This document shows, one piece after another, positions 8,849-16,520 of a DNA stretch of 64,000 bases. Under the pieces are notes generated by a model. The model saw only the letters and a list, made by a program, of their open reading frames with translations, was not told the DNA's origin and made no database searches. The position numbers and the translations under genes were made by a program. This stretch comes from an uncultured Prevotellaceae bacterium. GTDB taxonomy: Bacteria > Bacteroidota > Bacteroidia > Bacteroidales > Bacteroidaceae. Location of the stretch: NCBI GenBank assembly GCA_900315095.1, contig OMXS01000011.1, positions 1-64,000 of the forward strand, written 5' to 3'. Numbering within the stretch: the first letter of the stretch is position 1; every line of letters begins with the position of its first letter.

Positions 8849-8857
8849 GCAAAAGTA
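8849..8857 (-). promoter_or_regulatory. -7 promoter box for the lipoprotein gene
   Basis: TACTTTTGC on the minus strand, about 45 bases before the chosen ATG. It decides against the longer upstream starts. No clear -33 box. Confidence 0.55.
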
Positions 8858-8984
8858 TAACCAATAAATACATTCTTAAATGTTTACATTTCATTTTCTT
8901 CTTGTATTGTTGCGACAACTGTATAAATTTGCGACAAATATGGGGGAAGGGTCTCTTTTTTGTCGCATCGAAAGGGGAGGGGAA

Positions 8985-9136
8985 GAGTTAGGAGTTAGAA
9001 GTTAGGAGTTAGGAGTTCTTTGTGAGCAAAGCGCCCCTACGGGTCGAGCGAGGAGTTCTTTTAGTCGGCTGTGGCCTTTGTAAAAGCGGCGAAGCCGAGC
9101 GAGGAATTAGGAGGTAGGAGGTAGGGGGTATAGGGT
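8985..9136. repeat. Modular intergenic repeat, inverted relative to 7621-7754
   Basis: A tandem GTTAGGA heptamer array is followed by modules containing AAAGCGCCCC, GGTCGAGCG, TTCTTTTAGTCGGCT and GCCGAGCGAG, then an array of TAGGAGG-like words. Module order and sequence are the reverse complement of the element at 7621-7754. Confidence 0.75.
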
Positions 9137-9178
9137 AAAAAAGAATCCGCAACACCTTTTGTCGGTATTGCGGACTCT
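9137..9178 (-). terminator. Intrinsic terminator of aroB
   Basis: On the minus strand the arms 9164-9176 and 9144-9156 form a roughly 12-bp stem followed directly by a run of T (9137-9143). It lies about 30 bases past the aroB stop. Confidence 0.8.
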
Positions 9179-9208
9179 TTGTATAGTCTTATTAATAATA
9201 TGCTGCCT

Positions 9209-10255
9209 TTATCCTTCACGGTAGAAGTCGAGGGCTTCTTTTATCTCCTCTTCTGTTGCTGTCTGGTTGATGCGTATGTCACCGATGTCGGCGAGGAGAG
9301 TGAAGTTTATTGTGCCTGCTGTGTTCTTCTTGTCGTGGCGCATGAGGGCGAGCAGCTCGGGGTAGTCGTCGCATGTGATGTCCATCTGCCCGTAGTTCTC
9401 GCGGATGAAGGCCACTGTCTGCCGCATCTTCTCTGTGGGGAATGCTGTCTTGACGGCACTGAGGTACAGTTCGCAGACAATGCCGTAGGCCACAGCATAA
9501 CCGTGGAGTATGGGGCTGCCTTTCTTCATGGCGAACGACTCGAAGGCATGTCCTATGGTGTGCCCGAGGTTTAGCGCCTTGCGTATGCCGTGTTCATGAG
9601 GGTCTTGTTCCACGATATCGCGCTTCACGGCGACTGACTCGTCGACCATACGCTGCAACTGAGTGAGGTCGGGCTGGGTGAGGTCGTAATTGACGAGCTC
9701 TGCCCACCGTTCCGTGGTGCTTATGAGTCCGTGCTTGAGCATCTCGGCATAGCCTGAGCGCAGGTTCTCCTGGTCGAGAGTCTTGAGGAAGGCGGTGCTG
9801 AGCAGCACGTAGCGTGCGTCGCAGAATGCCCCTATCTCGTTCTTCAGTCCACAGAAGTTGATGCCTGTCTTTCCTCCCACGCTGGCGTCGACCATGGCGA
9901 GCAGTGTGGTGGGGATGTTGATGAAGTCGATGCCGCGCTTGAATGTGGCAGCAGCGAATCCCCCGAGGTCGGTAATCATGCCTCCTCCGAGGTTTATCAG
10001 TAGTGAGTGGCGTGTGGCGCCGTTCTGGCTCAGGAACTGCCATATGTCAGCCAGAGCCTCAATGTCCTTATGCGTGTCGCCCTGCTTCACCGTGATGTTC
10101 CTCGCGTTACGGAGACTCCTGTAGCGCTGTATCACCGGCAGGCACGCCACGGCAGTCTTCTCGTCCGTAAGGATGAAGATGCGGTCGTGCTCACACTCGG
10201 AGATGGCGGTGGTGAGGTCACTGTTGAGTGACTGGGATGATATTATTTTTTGCAT
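9209..10255 (-). CDS. aroB: 3-dehydroquinate synthase
   Basis: Converts DAHP to 3-dehydroquinate, the second step of the shikimate pathway for aromatic amino acids, in the cytoplasm. The frame shows the family signatures: an NAD-binding GGG segment (INLGGGMITDLGGFAAATF), the IPTTLLAMVDASVGGKTGIN stretch, NEIGAF, the lysine-bearing AEMLKHG, and the zinc-ligand region with LGHTIGHAFE. At 348 residues it has normal length. It follows the TlpA-like gene by 38 bases on the same strand, so they are probably co-transcribed, with a terminator after aroB. Confidence 0.96.
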   Translation of the reverse strand: MQKIISSQSLNSDLTTAISECEHDRIFILTDEKTAVACLPVIQRYRSLRNARNITVKQGDTHKDIEALADIWQFLSQNGATRHSLLINLGGGMITDLGGFAAATFKRGIDFINIPTTLLAMVDASVGGKTGINFCGLKNEIGAFCDARYVLLSTAFLKTLDQENLRSGYAEMLKHGLISTTERWAELVNYDLTQPDLTQLQRMVDESVAVKRDIVEQDPHEHGIRKALNLGHTIGHAFESFAMKKGSPILHGYAVAYGIVCELYLSAVKTAFPTEKMRQTVAFIRENYGQMDITCDDYPELLALMRHDKKNTAGTINFTLLADIGDIRINQTATEEEIKEALDFYREG

Positions 10256-10293
10256 TATCCCCTCCTTCCTCCCGCATGGGGAGGTGTTATCGT

Positions 10294-11115
10294 TTATTTA
10301 TATATTTCTGCGAGTTTGTCGAGTAGTTTCTCTTCGCGGAGGTCGGAGGCTATGATGGTGCCGTCGGGACCCACGAGGATGTTCGATGGAATGCTCATGA
10401 TGCCATATACGGGACTGGCGGCGCACTCCCATCCCTTGAGGTCGCTGATCTGGTGCCAGGGGAGGTTGAGCTTCTTCACTGCCGCTGCCCATGCGTCCTT
10501 GTTACTGTCGAAGGACACGCCGACAACATCGAAGCCCTTGGCATTGTAGAGGTTGTATGCCTTCACCACGTTGGGCATCTCCTTGACGCAAGGTCCGCAC
10601 CAGCTAGCCCAGAAATCGACGAGGATGTAGTTGCCCTTGGCGCACCACTCGGAGAGTGAGCGCTGCTTGCCGTCGAGGTCTGCCATGGTGAGGTCGGTGT
10701 ACTTGATGCCCGGCGCACGGAGTGCCATGAGGTTCATTTTCTCGCGTACGGCCTCCAGCTCGGATGCGTCATACCACGGTGCATCCTTCGGCATGAGCAC
10801 CTGCAAGTCTTCATAGGTGGCGAGCTCTCCCAACTCGGCGATGTACTTCTTTGCCAGTTCGGGGTCGCTGCCGTCTGCTGCCACCTCCTTGGCTACTTCT
10901 ATCATATTGTCAATTTCCGCATACATGCTCTTTAGCAGAGCCTCTGCTGCTTCATTGTCGCCAGCCTTAGCCTTCTCCGCATATTTATCGGCGATGTCGT
11001 TGGCACGCTTTGAAATCTCGTCATACTTGCTTTGCCAAGCCTCTGACTTGGTCGTTTGCGCCATTGCGATGGTTGCAATAAGCACTGTAATCAATGATAA
11101 TAATGTTCGTTTCAT
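10294..11115 (-). CDS. TlpA-like thiol-disulfide oxidoreductase, exported
   Basis: A signal peptide (MKRTLLSLITVLIATIAMAQ) precedes an alpha-helical region (about 25-130, like the DUF4369-type or linker regions seen in such proteins) and a thioredoxin-like AhpC/TSA-TlpA domain from about 135. The active-site pair is WCGPC with Cys173 and Cys176, and the cis-Pro loop is in SIPSNILV. It is predicted to act in the periplasm as a reductant or isomerase of disulfides. The gene lies 90 bases after the exchanger gene and 38 bases before aroB. Confidence 0.9.
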   Translation of the reverse strand: MKRTLLSLITVLIATIAMAQTTKSEAWQSKYDEISKRANDIADKYAEKAKAGDNEAAEALLKSMYAEIDNMIEVAKEVAADGSDPELAKKYIAELGELATYEDLQVLMPKDAPWYDASELEAVREKMNLMALRAPGIKYTDLTMADLDGKQRSLSEWCAKGNYILVDFWASWCGPCVKEMPNVVKAYNLYNAKGFDVVGVSFDSNKDAWAAAVKKLNLPWHQISDLKGWECAASPVYGIMSIPSNILVGPDGTIIASDLREEKLLDKLAEIYK

Positions 11116-11205
11116 GTTATTCTTCTATTTTTATTAAACCTTTCTCCACTATGCTCTGAAAGCACAGAGAAAAACTATCAATTATAAATTATCAACTGTC
11201 AATTG

Positions 11206-12135
11206 TCAAATTGCCTGTATCACCAGCCATGTCATGTAGGCGAGGAAGAGAATTACGAGCACAGCACCTTCCCATCGCGCCACGGTGTACTTGGTGAACG
11301 AGAAGAGCCACAGGAGCAGCACGCTGACAAGCATCACCGAGAGGTCGAGCCATGTTATGCCCTGAATGGCCATGGGGTGTATAAGTCCGGTGGCACCGAG
11401 AATCATAAGGATATTCATGACGTTGCTGCCGATGACATTGCCCATTGCAATGGCACTCTGTCCCTTGCGCGCCGCCACCACACTTGTAGCCAGTTCGGGC
11501 AGCGATGTGCCGCCAGCCACGATGGTGAGACCGATTACCGCCTCGCTCACTCCCAGCAGCGATGCCACGGCTGTGGCGCCGTCGACAAAGAGGTTACTGC
11601 CCACGATGAGACATGCCAGACCGAGGAAGAAGAACGCTATGGCCTGCCACACGGGCATCTGCTTCGCCTCTGCCTCGCCGCCCTCAGCCGTGCCGTTCTT
11701 TGCCGAGCGCACGGTATATACCATGAAAACAATGAACACCAGGAAGAGCAATGCCGCATCGAAGCGCGAGATGTCGCCGTCGAGAGTCATGGGGATGAGC
11801 ATCGCCGAGGCGAGGATGGTGAAGGGGATGTCCTTCTTCACCGTAGAGCGCAGTATCGTCATAGGTGCCACCAGCGCCGCCGTTCCCACGATGAGCATGG
11901 TGTTGAAGATATTGCTTCCCACCACGTTACCCACGGCGAGGTCGGTTGTTCCCTTCAGAGCGGAGATGAAACTTATGAAGAATTCAGGCATCGACGTGCC
12001 CATAGCCACCACCGTGAGGCCGATGACGATGGGCGGTATGTTCATCCTTGCTGCCAGTGATGTGGCGCCGTCGGTGAGTTTCCCTGCTCCCCAGAGCACC
12101 ATTATTATTCCAAATACAATAAATATAATATTCAT
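11206..12135 (-). CDS. Calcium/sodium antiporter (CaCA family, YrbG type)
   Basis: An inner-membrane cation exchanger with two inverted halves. Both alpha-repeats are visible: GLTVVAMGTSMPEFFIS in the first half with VGNVVGSNIFN, and GLTIVAGGTSLPELATS in the second with MGNVIGSNVMN. About ten hydrophobic spans are predicted. Start choice: ATG at 12133-12135 (or 12136-12138) lies only a few bases after a -7 box at 12146-12154, so a start further upstream is excluded and the message is nearly leaderless. It opens the probable unit exchanger-TlpA-aroB. Confidence 0.93.
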   Translation of the reverse strand: MNIIFIVFGIIMVLWGAGKLTDGATSLAARMNIPPIVIGLTVVAMGTSMPEFFISFISALKGTTDLAVGNVVGSNIFNTMLIVGTAALVAPMTILRSTVKKDIPFTILASAMLIPMTLDGDISRFDAALLFLVFIVFMVYTVRSAKNGTAEGGEAEAKQMPVWQAIAFFFLGLACLIVGSNLFVDGATAVASLLGVSEAVIGLTIVAGGTSLPELATSVVAARKGQSAIAMGNVIGSNVMNILMILGATGLIHPMAIQGITWLDLSVMLVSVLLLWLFSFTKYTVARWEGAVLVILFLAYMTWLVIQAI

Positions 12136-12145
12136 CATAACGGCT

Positions 12146-12154
12146 GCAAAGTTA
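12146..12154 (-). promoter_or_regulatory. -7 promoter box for the exchanger gene
   Basis: TAACTTTGC on the minus strand. The predicted transcription start is only about 5 bases before the ATG. Confidence 0.6.
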
Positions 12155-12263
12155 TGAATAATAGATGAAAAAACGAAACTTTTCGTTTCATTTTTCCAAA
12201 ACACGCATTTCGGCGATAATGTCTGAAGGCTATTATCATAAAGGTATGATAGCGCACAATAGC

Positions 12264-12300
12264 AAAAAAAGGAGCTGACTGCTGTTGTGCAATCAACTCC
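12264..12300 (-). terminator. Intrinsic terminator of pepD
   Basis: On the minus strand, GGAGTTGA (12293-12300) pairs with TCAGCTCC (12271-12278) with one mismatch, followed by seven T (12264-12270). It stands between pepD and the exchanger promoter. Confidence 0.7.
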
Positions 12301-12324
12301 TGTTTCTCTTTAAGACGTTCAGCG

Positions 12325-12408
12325 TTGCGAAAAATAACGCTCCGCTCGACCAAAGGCCGCTTGCTGCCGAAGGGACGCAAGAAGGGGCGCTTTGTTTGCA
12401 AAGAACGC
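12325..12408. repeat. Partial modular intergenic repeat
   Basis: Contains CGCTCGACC, then GGGGCGCTTTG and CAAAGAAC, the same module seen at 7621-7754 and 8985-9136, here with a different middle. It abuts the 3' end of pepD. Confidence 0.6.
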
Positions 12409-13872
12409 TTATCCCTTAACCGGGATTTCCTCGAGTGCTTTCTTCAGCAATGCCCAGAACGGCTCGGTGGTTGCCCACAGTGCGCGCTCGGTGGTGGTGT
12501 GCGGGCTGCGAAGTGTAGGACCGAGACTCACCACATCGAGGTGAGGATACTTGCCCAGGATGACAGAGCACTCCAGTCCGGCATGGTCCACCTGCACTAT
12601 GCCGTCCTCGCCGTTCAGTTCCTTGTAAACGCGGAGCAGGAGGTTGAGAATCTCTGAGTCGGGGTTGGGGTCCCATCCGCCATAGCTGCCGGCGGTCTCC
12701 ACCTTCATGCCAGCCATGTTGAAGCAGCTCTCAAGGGTCTTCACAACATAGTCTTTCATGTCCTCGCGGCTCGAGCGTGCGAGAATCTTCAGCGCAGCCT
12801 TGCCGCCCTCGATGTCGATGATGGCGAGGTTTGAACTTGTCTCCACCACGTCGGGATAAGACGGTATCATGCGGATGACGCCGTCGTGGCATGCGTAGAT
12901 GGCATTCACGAGATTGTCCTGCACCTCCACAGGCACTTCCTTTGCCGGTGTCTCCACATCTTCTGCATAGAACTCTATGCCGTTGGTCTCTATGGTCTTG
13001 AACTCGTCGATGAAGTCTTCTTTCCAGTCGTCAACAAGCTCTTTCAGTGCCTCGATGTTCTCCTTGGGCAGCGTGAGCACCACCTCAGCCTTGAACGGGA
13101 TGGCGTTGCGCATGTTGCCGCCGTGCCATGATGCCAGTCGGGCGTCGCACTCCTCGATGGCCTCGCGCACGAAGCGCACCATCTGCTTGTTGGCGTTTGC
13201 CCTGCCCTCGTGAATCTCCAGTCCCGAGTGGCCGCCGCGCAGTCCTTTCAGCGTTACGCGTACAGCAGCATCCTCAGCGTCGGTCTCCACCTCCTGGTAG
13301 TCGAGTGTTGCGGTAACGTCGATGCCGCCAGCACTTCCGATGACAAACTTTCCCCATGTCTCAGAGTCGAGGTTCAGCAGGATGTCGCCCTGCAGCTCGC
13401 CCTCAGGCAGGTCGTTGGCACCGAACATTCCCGTCTCCTCGTCGGCGGTGATGAGAGCGTCGATAGGACCGTGCTTCAGCGTCTTGTCCTCCATGACAGC
13501 CATGATAGCGGCAACGCCCAGACCGTCGTCGGCTCCCAGTGTGGTGCCCTTTGCCTTCACCCACTCACCGTCTATCCACGGCTCGATGGGGTCGGTCACG
13601 AAGTTATGCTGGCTCTCGGGAGTCTTCTGCGGCACCATATCCATGTGCGCCTGCAGTATAACGCCCTTGCGGTTTTCCATTCCTGCCGATGCTGGCTTGC
13701 GCATCACGATGTTGCCTGCGGGGTCTTTGAAAGCCTCCACTCCAGCCTTCTTGGCGAAGTCGAGCAAGAACTGCTGTATTTTCTCGAGATGTCCTGACGG
13801 ACGTGGCACTTGTGTCAATGCATAGAAGTTTTTCCAGATGCACTGCGGATTAAGATTCAAGATTTCGTTCAT
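12409..13872 (-). CDS. pepD: Aminoacyl-histidine dipeptidase (cytosolic Xaa-His / beta-Ala-His peptidase)
   Basis: An M20-family zinc metallopeptidase that cleaves dipeptides such as Xaa-His. The conserved metal-site segments are present in order: LQAHMDMV near residue 90, LGADDGLGVA, ADEETGMFGA with the catalytic Glu pair, LNLDSE, and a C-terminal HAGLECS segment plus SPHTTTERA. At 487 residues the length is standard, and there is no signal peptide. It has its own promoter (13905-13913) and terminator, so it is probably monocistronic. Confidence 0.95.
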   Translation of the reverse strand: MNEILNLNPQCIWKNFYALTQVPRPSGHLEKIQQFLLDFAKKAGVEAFKDPAGNIVMRKPASAGMENRKGVILQAHMDMVPQKTPESQHNFVTDPIEPWIDGEWVKAKGTTLGADDGLGVAAIMAVMEDKTLKHGPIDALITADEETGMFGANDLPEGELQGDILLNLDSETWGKFVIGSAGGIDVTATLDYQEVETDAEDAAVRVTLKGLRGGHSGLEIHEGRANANKQMVRFVREAIEECDARLASWHGGNMRNAIPFKAEVVLTLPKENIEALKELVDDWKEDFIDEFKTIETNGIEFYAEDVETPAKEVPVEVQDNLVNAIYACHDGVIRMIPSYPDVVETSSNLAIIDIEGGKAALKILARSSREDMKDYVVKTLESCFNMAGMKVETAGSYGGWDPNPDSEILNLLLRVYKELNGEDGIVQVDHAGLECSVILGKYPHLDVVSLGPTLRSPHTTTERALWATTEPFWALLKKALEEIPVKG

Positions 13873-13904
13873 AGTTATGTTTGTTTAATTTAAAGTTTCC
13901 GACG

Positions 13905-13913
13905 GCAAAGTTA
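13905..13913 (-). promoter_or_regulatory. -7 promoter box for pepD
   Basis: TAACTTTGC on the minus strand, about 33 bases before the pepD ATG. Between here and 14142 I see no gene, only AT-rich sequence and a weak copy of a module containing GGGCGACTAAAA. Confidence 0.6.
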
Positions 13914-14142
13914 CAAAAAAACGAGAGAAATACAAAAGAAAATTTTCTATTTGTTTCCGAGATGCAAAAAGTTCGGCAATGCCAAAGTTCTTTCTCCGTA
14001 AACTACGAAAGCGTAAACCGGGCGACTAAAATAGAGAAATGCATATAGTATTCTTAATAAGGCAACGGCATGAACTCTGAATCGCAACTGTTAAATATGC
14101 ACAATTTCTTTCTCCTTTTATCGTTGTATTATAAATAATGTG

Positions 14143-14150
14143 TACATTTG
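14143..14150 (+). promoter_or_regulatory. Probable -7 box of the cysteine-module operon
   Basis: TACATTTG followed by the word array that leads to the first gene. No good -33 box; a GTTG lies about 17 bases upstream. Confidence 0.4.
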
Positions 14151-14154
14151 TAGC

Positions 14155-14228
14155 ACCCAATCCCCCTAAACGACCAAACGGTCAACCCCCTAAACGACCA
14201 AACACCTAACCCCCTAAACGACCAATAT
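14155..14228 (+). repeat. Tandem CCCCCTAAACGACCAA-type array before the first cysteine-module gene
   Basis: Three imperfect copies of a unit containing CCCCTAAACGACCAA run right up to the start codon, so they form the whole 5' leader. A longer version lies before the second gene. Confidence 0.75.
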
Positions 14229-14888
14229 ATGAAACAGGGAAAGAAAATCTGCAAGACTCTCAAAGAGATACGCCTTCAGGTGGCACGTGCGAACGACATA
14301 CCGTACGAGCCAACGGAGTGCAACCACAAGGGCGACTGCCTCGGCACATGCCCCAAGTGTGAGGAGGAGGTGCGCTACATCGAGAATCAGCTGAACATCC
14401 GACGCATGCTGGGCAAGGTGGCCACCGTGGCCGGCGTGGCAATGGGAGTAAGCATGGCCATGCAGCCCGTGGAGGCAATGGCACAGAAGAAAAACTCTGT
14501 CGCCACACCTACAAACACCATCGTTATCGACTCGCTGCGGACATTGAAGGTGAAGAGCCTGCTCAACGAGGGCGAGACGGGAATAGTGGTGAGAGGACGC
14601 ATCATTGACGAAGAAGGCAGTCCAATTATAGGTGCCACCATTCTCCGCAAGGGAACAAATAAAGGCGAGGTGAGCAACCCCGACGGCATGTTCGCCATCG
14701 AGGCTCCCGAGGACTGTACTTTAGAAGTGGCCTACATAGGATATAAGAGCTGTTCTTTCGTTGCCGCCAAAGAGAGCCCGACAGTGGAAATCACTATGGC
14801 AGAAAGCGAAGCCCTTATGGGTGATGTTGTGGTCGTCGGTGCCGTATGCGCAAAAAACACAGACGACGTATATGGTCACGGAAGATAA
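14229..14888 (+). CDS. Cysteine-module protein with carboxypeptidase-regulatory-like domain
   Basis: Residues 1-55 form a module nearly identical in all three neighbouring genes, with Cys8 and a cluster Cys31, Cys37, Cys41, Cys44 (C-x5-C-x3-C-x2-C) in a GDCLGTCPKCEEEVRYIE context. A twin-Arg segment (IRRMLGK, 57-63) leads into a hydrophobic span (64-78) ending near MAQ, so the rest is probably exported. From about 118 there is a CarboxypepD_reg-like beta domain (VVRGRIIDEEGSPIIGATI...) like the N-terminal domain of SusC proteins. The cysteine cluster looks like a metal or Fe-S site and is on the cytoplasmic side by topology. It is the first gene of a set with two TonB-like paralogues and a radical SAM gene. 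Function unknown. Confidence 0.8.
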   Translation: MKQGKKICKTLKEIRLQVARANDIPYEPTECNHKGDCLGTCPKCEEEVRYIENQLNIRRMLGKVATVAGVAMGVSMAMQPVEAMAQKKNSVATPTNTIVIDSLRTLKVKSLLNEGETGIVVRGRIIDEEGSPIIGATILRKGTNKGEVSNPDGMFAIEAPEDCTLEVAYIGYKSCSFVAAKESPTVEITMAESEALMGDVVVVGAVCAKNTDDVYGHGR

Positions 14889-14899
14889 TTAAGGAGACC

Positions 14900-15047
14900 C
14901 CAATCCCCTAAACGGCCAAACACCTAACCCCTAAACGACCAATCTCCCAACCCCCTAAACGACCAATCTCCCAACCCCCTAAACGACCAATCTCCCAAAC
15001 GACCAAACAACCAAACAACTAAACAACCAAACAATTAAACGACCAAT
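14900..15047 (+). repeat. 24-base tandem array before the second cysteine-module gene
   Basis: About four copies of a 24-base unit built on CCCCCTAAACGACCAATCTC, then shorter ACCAAACA words, ending just before the ATG at 15050. It is related to 14155-14228. Confidence 0.8.
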
Positions 15048-15049
15048 AT

Positions 15050-15751
15050 ATGAAACGAGGAAAGACAATATGCAAGACACTGAAGGAAATACGCCTTCAG
15101 GTGGCACGTGCCAACGACATACCATACGAGCCAACGAAGTGTAACCACAAGGGCGACTGCCTCGGCACATGCCCCGCATGTGAGGAGGAGGTGCGCTACA
15201 TCGAGCGGCAACTCGACATACGACGCCTGCTGGGCAAGGTGGTGACGGTGGCTGGCATCAGCGCCGGACTTACCGCGCTCACAGCATGCAGTTCTTCCAC
15301 ACGCAATTTCCTGCGCCCTGACGTAAGGGGCAAGATGCCGGCACACGACTATGTTGACTCCACCCTTCAGAAAGAGGGTGAGACAAGTGCAGGGCATAAG
15401 TCGATGGTGGTGAGGACCGACACCATCAGCGAGGAAGTGCTGTTGGGCGAAGTGGTCGAGACACCGCCGGAGTTCCCTGGTGGACCGCAGAAGATGAAGG
15501 AGTTTATAGACAACAATCTCCGCTATCCGGACGAACTGGAGTCTGATGTTCAAGGACGTGTGATAGTGCAGTTCATGATAGAACGCGACGGCACCGTCAG
15601 CAGTCCCGCAGTCGTTGAGTCTCTCCATCCTTTGCTCGACAAGGAGGCGCTGCGCGTAATCAGCCTGATGCCCAAATGGACTCCTGCAAAGGTGGGCGGA
15701 AACATAGTGGAGACGAGATACACCGTCCCTGTAAACTTCAAGTTGAAATAG
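15050..15751 (+). CDS. Cysteine-module lipoprotein with TonB C-terminal domain
   Basis: The N-terminal module matches the previous gene: Cys8, Cys31, Cys37, Cys41, Cys44. It is followed by IRRLLGK (57-63) and a hydrophobic segment ending in LTAC with Cys80, a good lipobox, so the mature part is probably an outer-facing lipoprotein. The last ~95 residues form a TonB-type C-terminal domain: EFPGGPQKMKEFI, LRYP, QGRVIVQFMIERDGTV, DKEALRVISLMPKWTPA, YTVPVNFKLK. No ExbB/ExbD is nearby, so a classical energy-transduction role is doubtful. The next paralogue starts 18 bases downstream. Confidence 0.85.
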   Translation: MKRGKTICKTLKEIRLQVARANDIPYEPTKCNHKGDCLGTCPACEEEVRYIERQLDIRRLLGKVVTVAGISAGLTALTACSSSTRNFLRPDVRGKMPAHDYVDSTLQKEGETSAGHKSMVVRTDTISEEVLLGEVVETPPEFPGGPQKMKEFIDNNLRYPDELESDVQGRVIVQFMIERDGTVSSPAVVESLHPLLDKEALRVISLMPKWTPAKVGGNIVETRYTVPVNFKLK

Positions 15752-15769
15752 TCTTATACATAGTGAACG

Positions 15770-16516
15770 ATGAAGCAAGGAAAGAAAATCTGCAAGACAC
15801 TCAAGGAGATACGCCTTCAGGTGGCACGTGCCAACGACATACCGTACGAGCCAACGGAGTGCAAGCACAAGGGCGACTGCCTCGGCACATGCCCCAAGTG
15901 CGAGGAGGAGGTGCGTTACATCGAGCAGCAACTCGACGTGCGGTGCATGCTCGGCAAGGCCGTCAAGGTGGCTGGCGTGAGCGTAGGCATCGCCGCCCTC
16001 GCCGCATGTCACACACATAAGAACGTGCAGACAGACAATAACGCGCTGCAGGGCGACGTCGTGGCTCCTGAGCCCGACAAGCACAAGCCACAGATAATGG
16101 GAATACCGCCGGCACGGTATGCAAGTCCCGACAAGGAGCAGGACAACTGCAGCGAGCCAAAGTCGATGGTGGTGAGGACCGATACCATCAGCGAGAATGT
16201 AATTTTCGGGGATGTTCCGGAACAGACGGCGTCATTCCCTGGAGGAATACAAAAATTACAGGAATTCATAAATGAGAATATCCAATATACAGATGAGATG
16301 AACCAGACATGCGCCCAGGGACGCGTGGTAGTGCGGTTCGTGATAGAGAAAGACGGCACCGTGACCAGTCCTAAGGTCGTCAAGTCTGTCGACCCCGTGT
16401 TCGACAAAGAGGCTTTACGCATTGTAAGCATCATGCCTAAATGGATGCCGGCAAAGATGAACGGCAAAGCAATACGCACGACATACACCGTTCCTGTTAA
16501 TTTCAGATTGAAATAG
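15770..16516 (+). CDS. Cysteine-module lipoprotein with TonB C-terminal domain, second copy
   Basis: Same architecture as the gene before it: shared N-terminal module with the five Cys residues, hydrophobic segment with lipobox LAAC (Cys80), then a variable linker and the TonB C-terminal domain (ASFPGGIQKLQEFI through TVPVNFRLK). It differs at the twin-Arg position, where the second Arg is Cys (VRCMLGK, residues 57-63). The first ~55 codons are almost identical in DNA to the two upstream genes, while the C-terminal domains have diverged, which suggests recent duplication or gene conversion of the module. The radical SAM gene starts 4 bases after its stop. Confidence 0.85.
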   Translation: MKQGKKICKTLKEIRLQVARANDIPYEPTECKHKGDCLGTCPKCEEEVRYIEQQLDVRCMLGKAVKVAGVSVGIAALAACHTHKNVQTDNNALQGDVVAPEPDKHKPQIMGIPPARYASPDKEQDNCSEPKSMVVRTDTISENVIFGDVPEQTASFPGGIQKLQEFINENIQYTDEMNQTCAQGRVVVRFVIEKDGTVTSPKVVKSVDPVFDKEALRIVSIMPKWMPAKMNGKAIRTTYTVPVNFRLK

Positions 16517-16520
16517 CCCG

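Noticed and set aside
11203-12060. A 285-codon plus-strand frame opposite the cation exchanger
   Set aside because: His/Glu-rich product typical of the reverse of a membrane gene; the minus strand has clear exchanger repeats.
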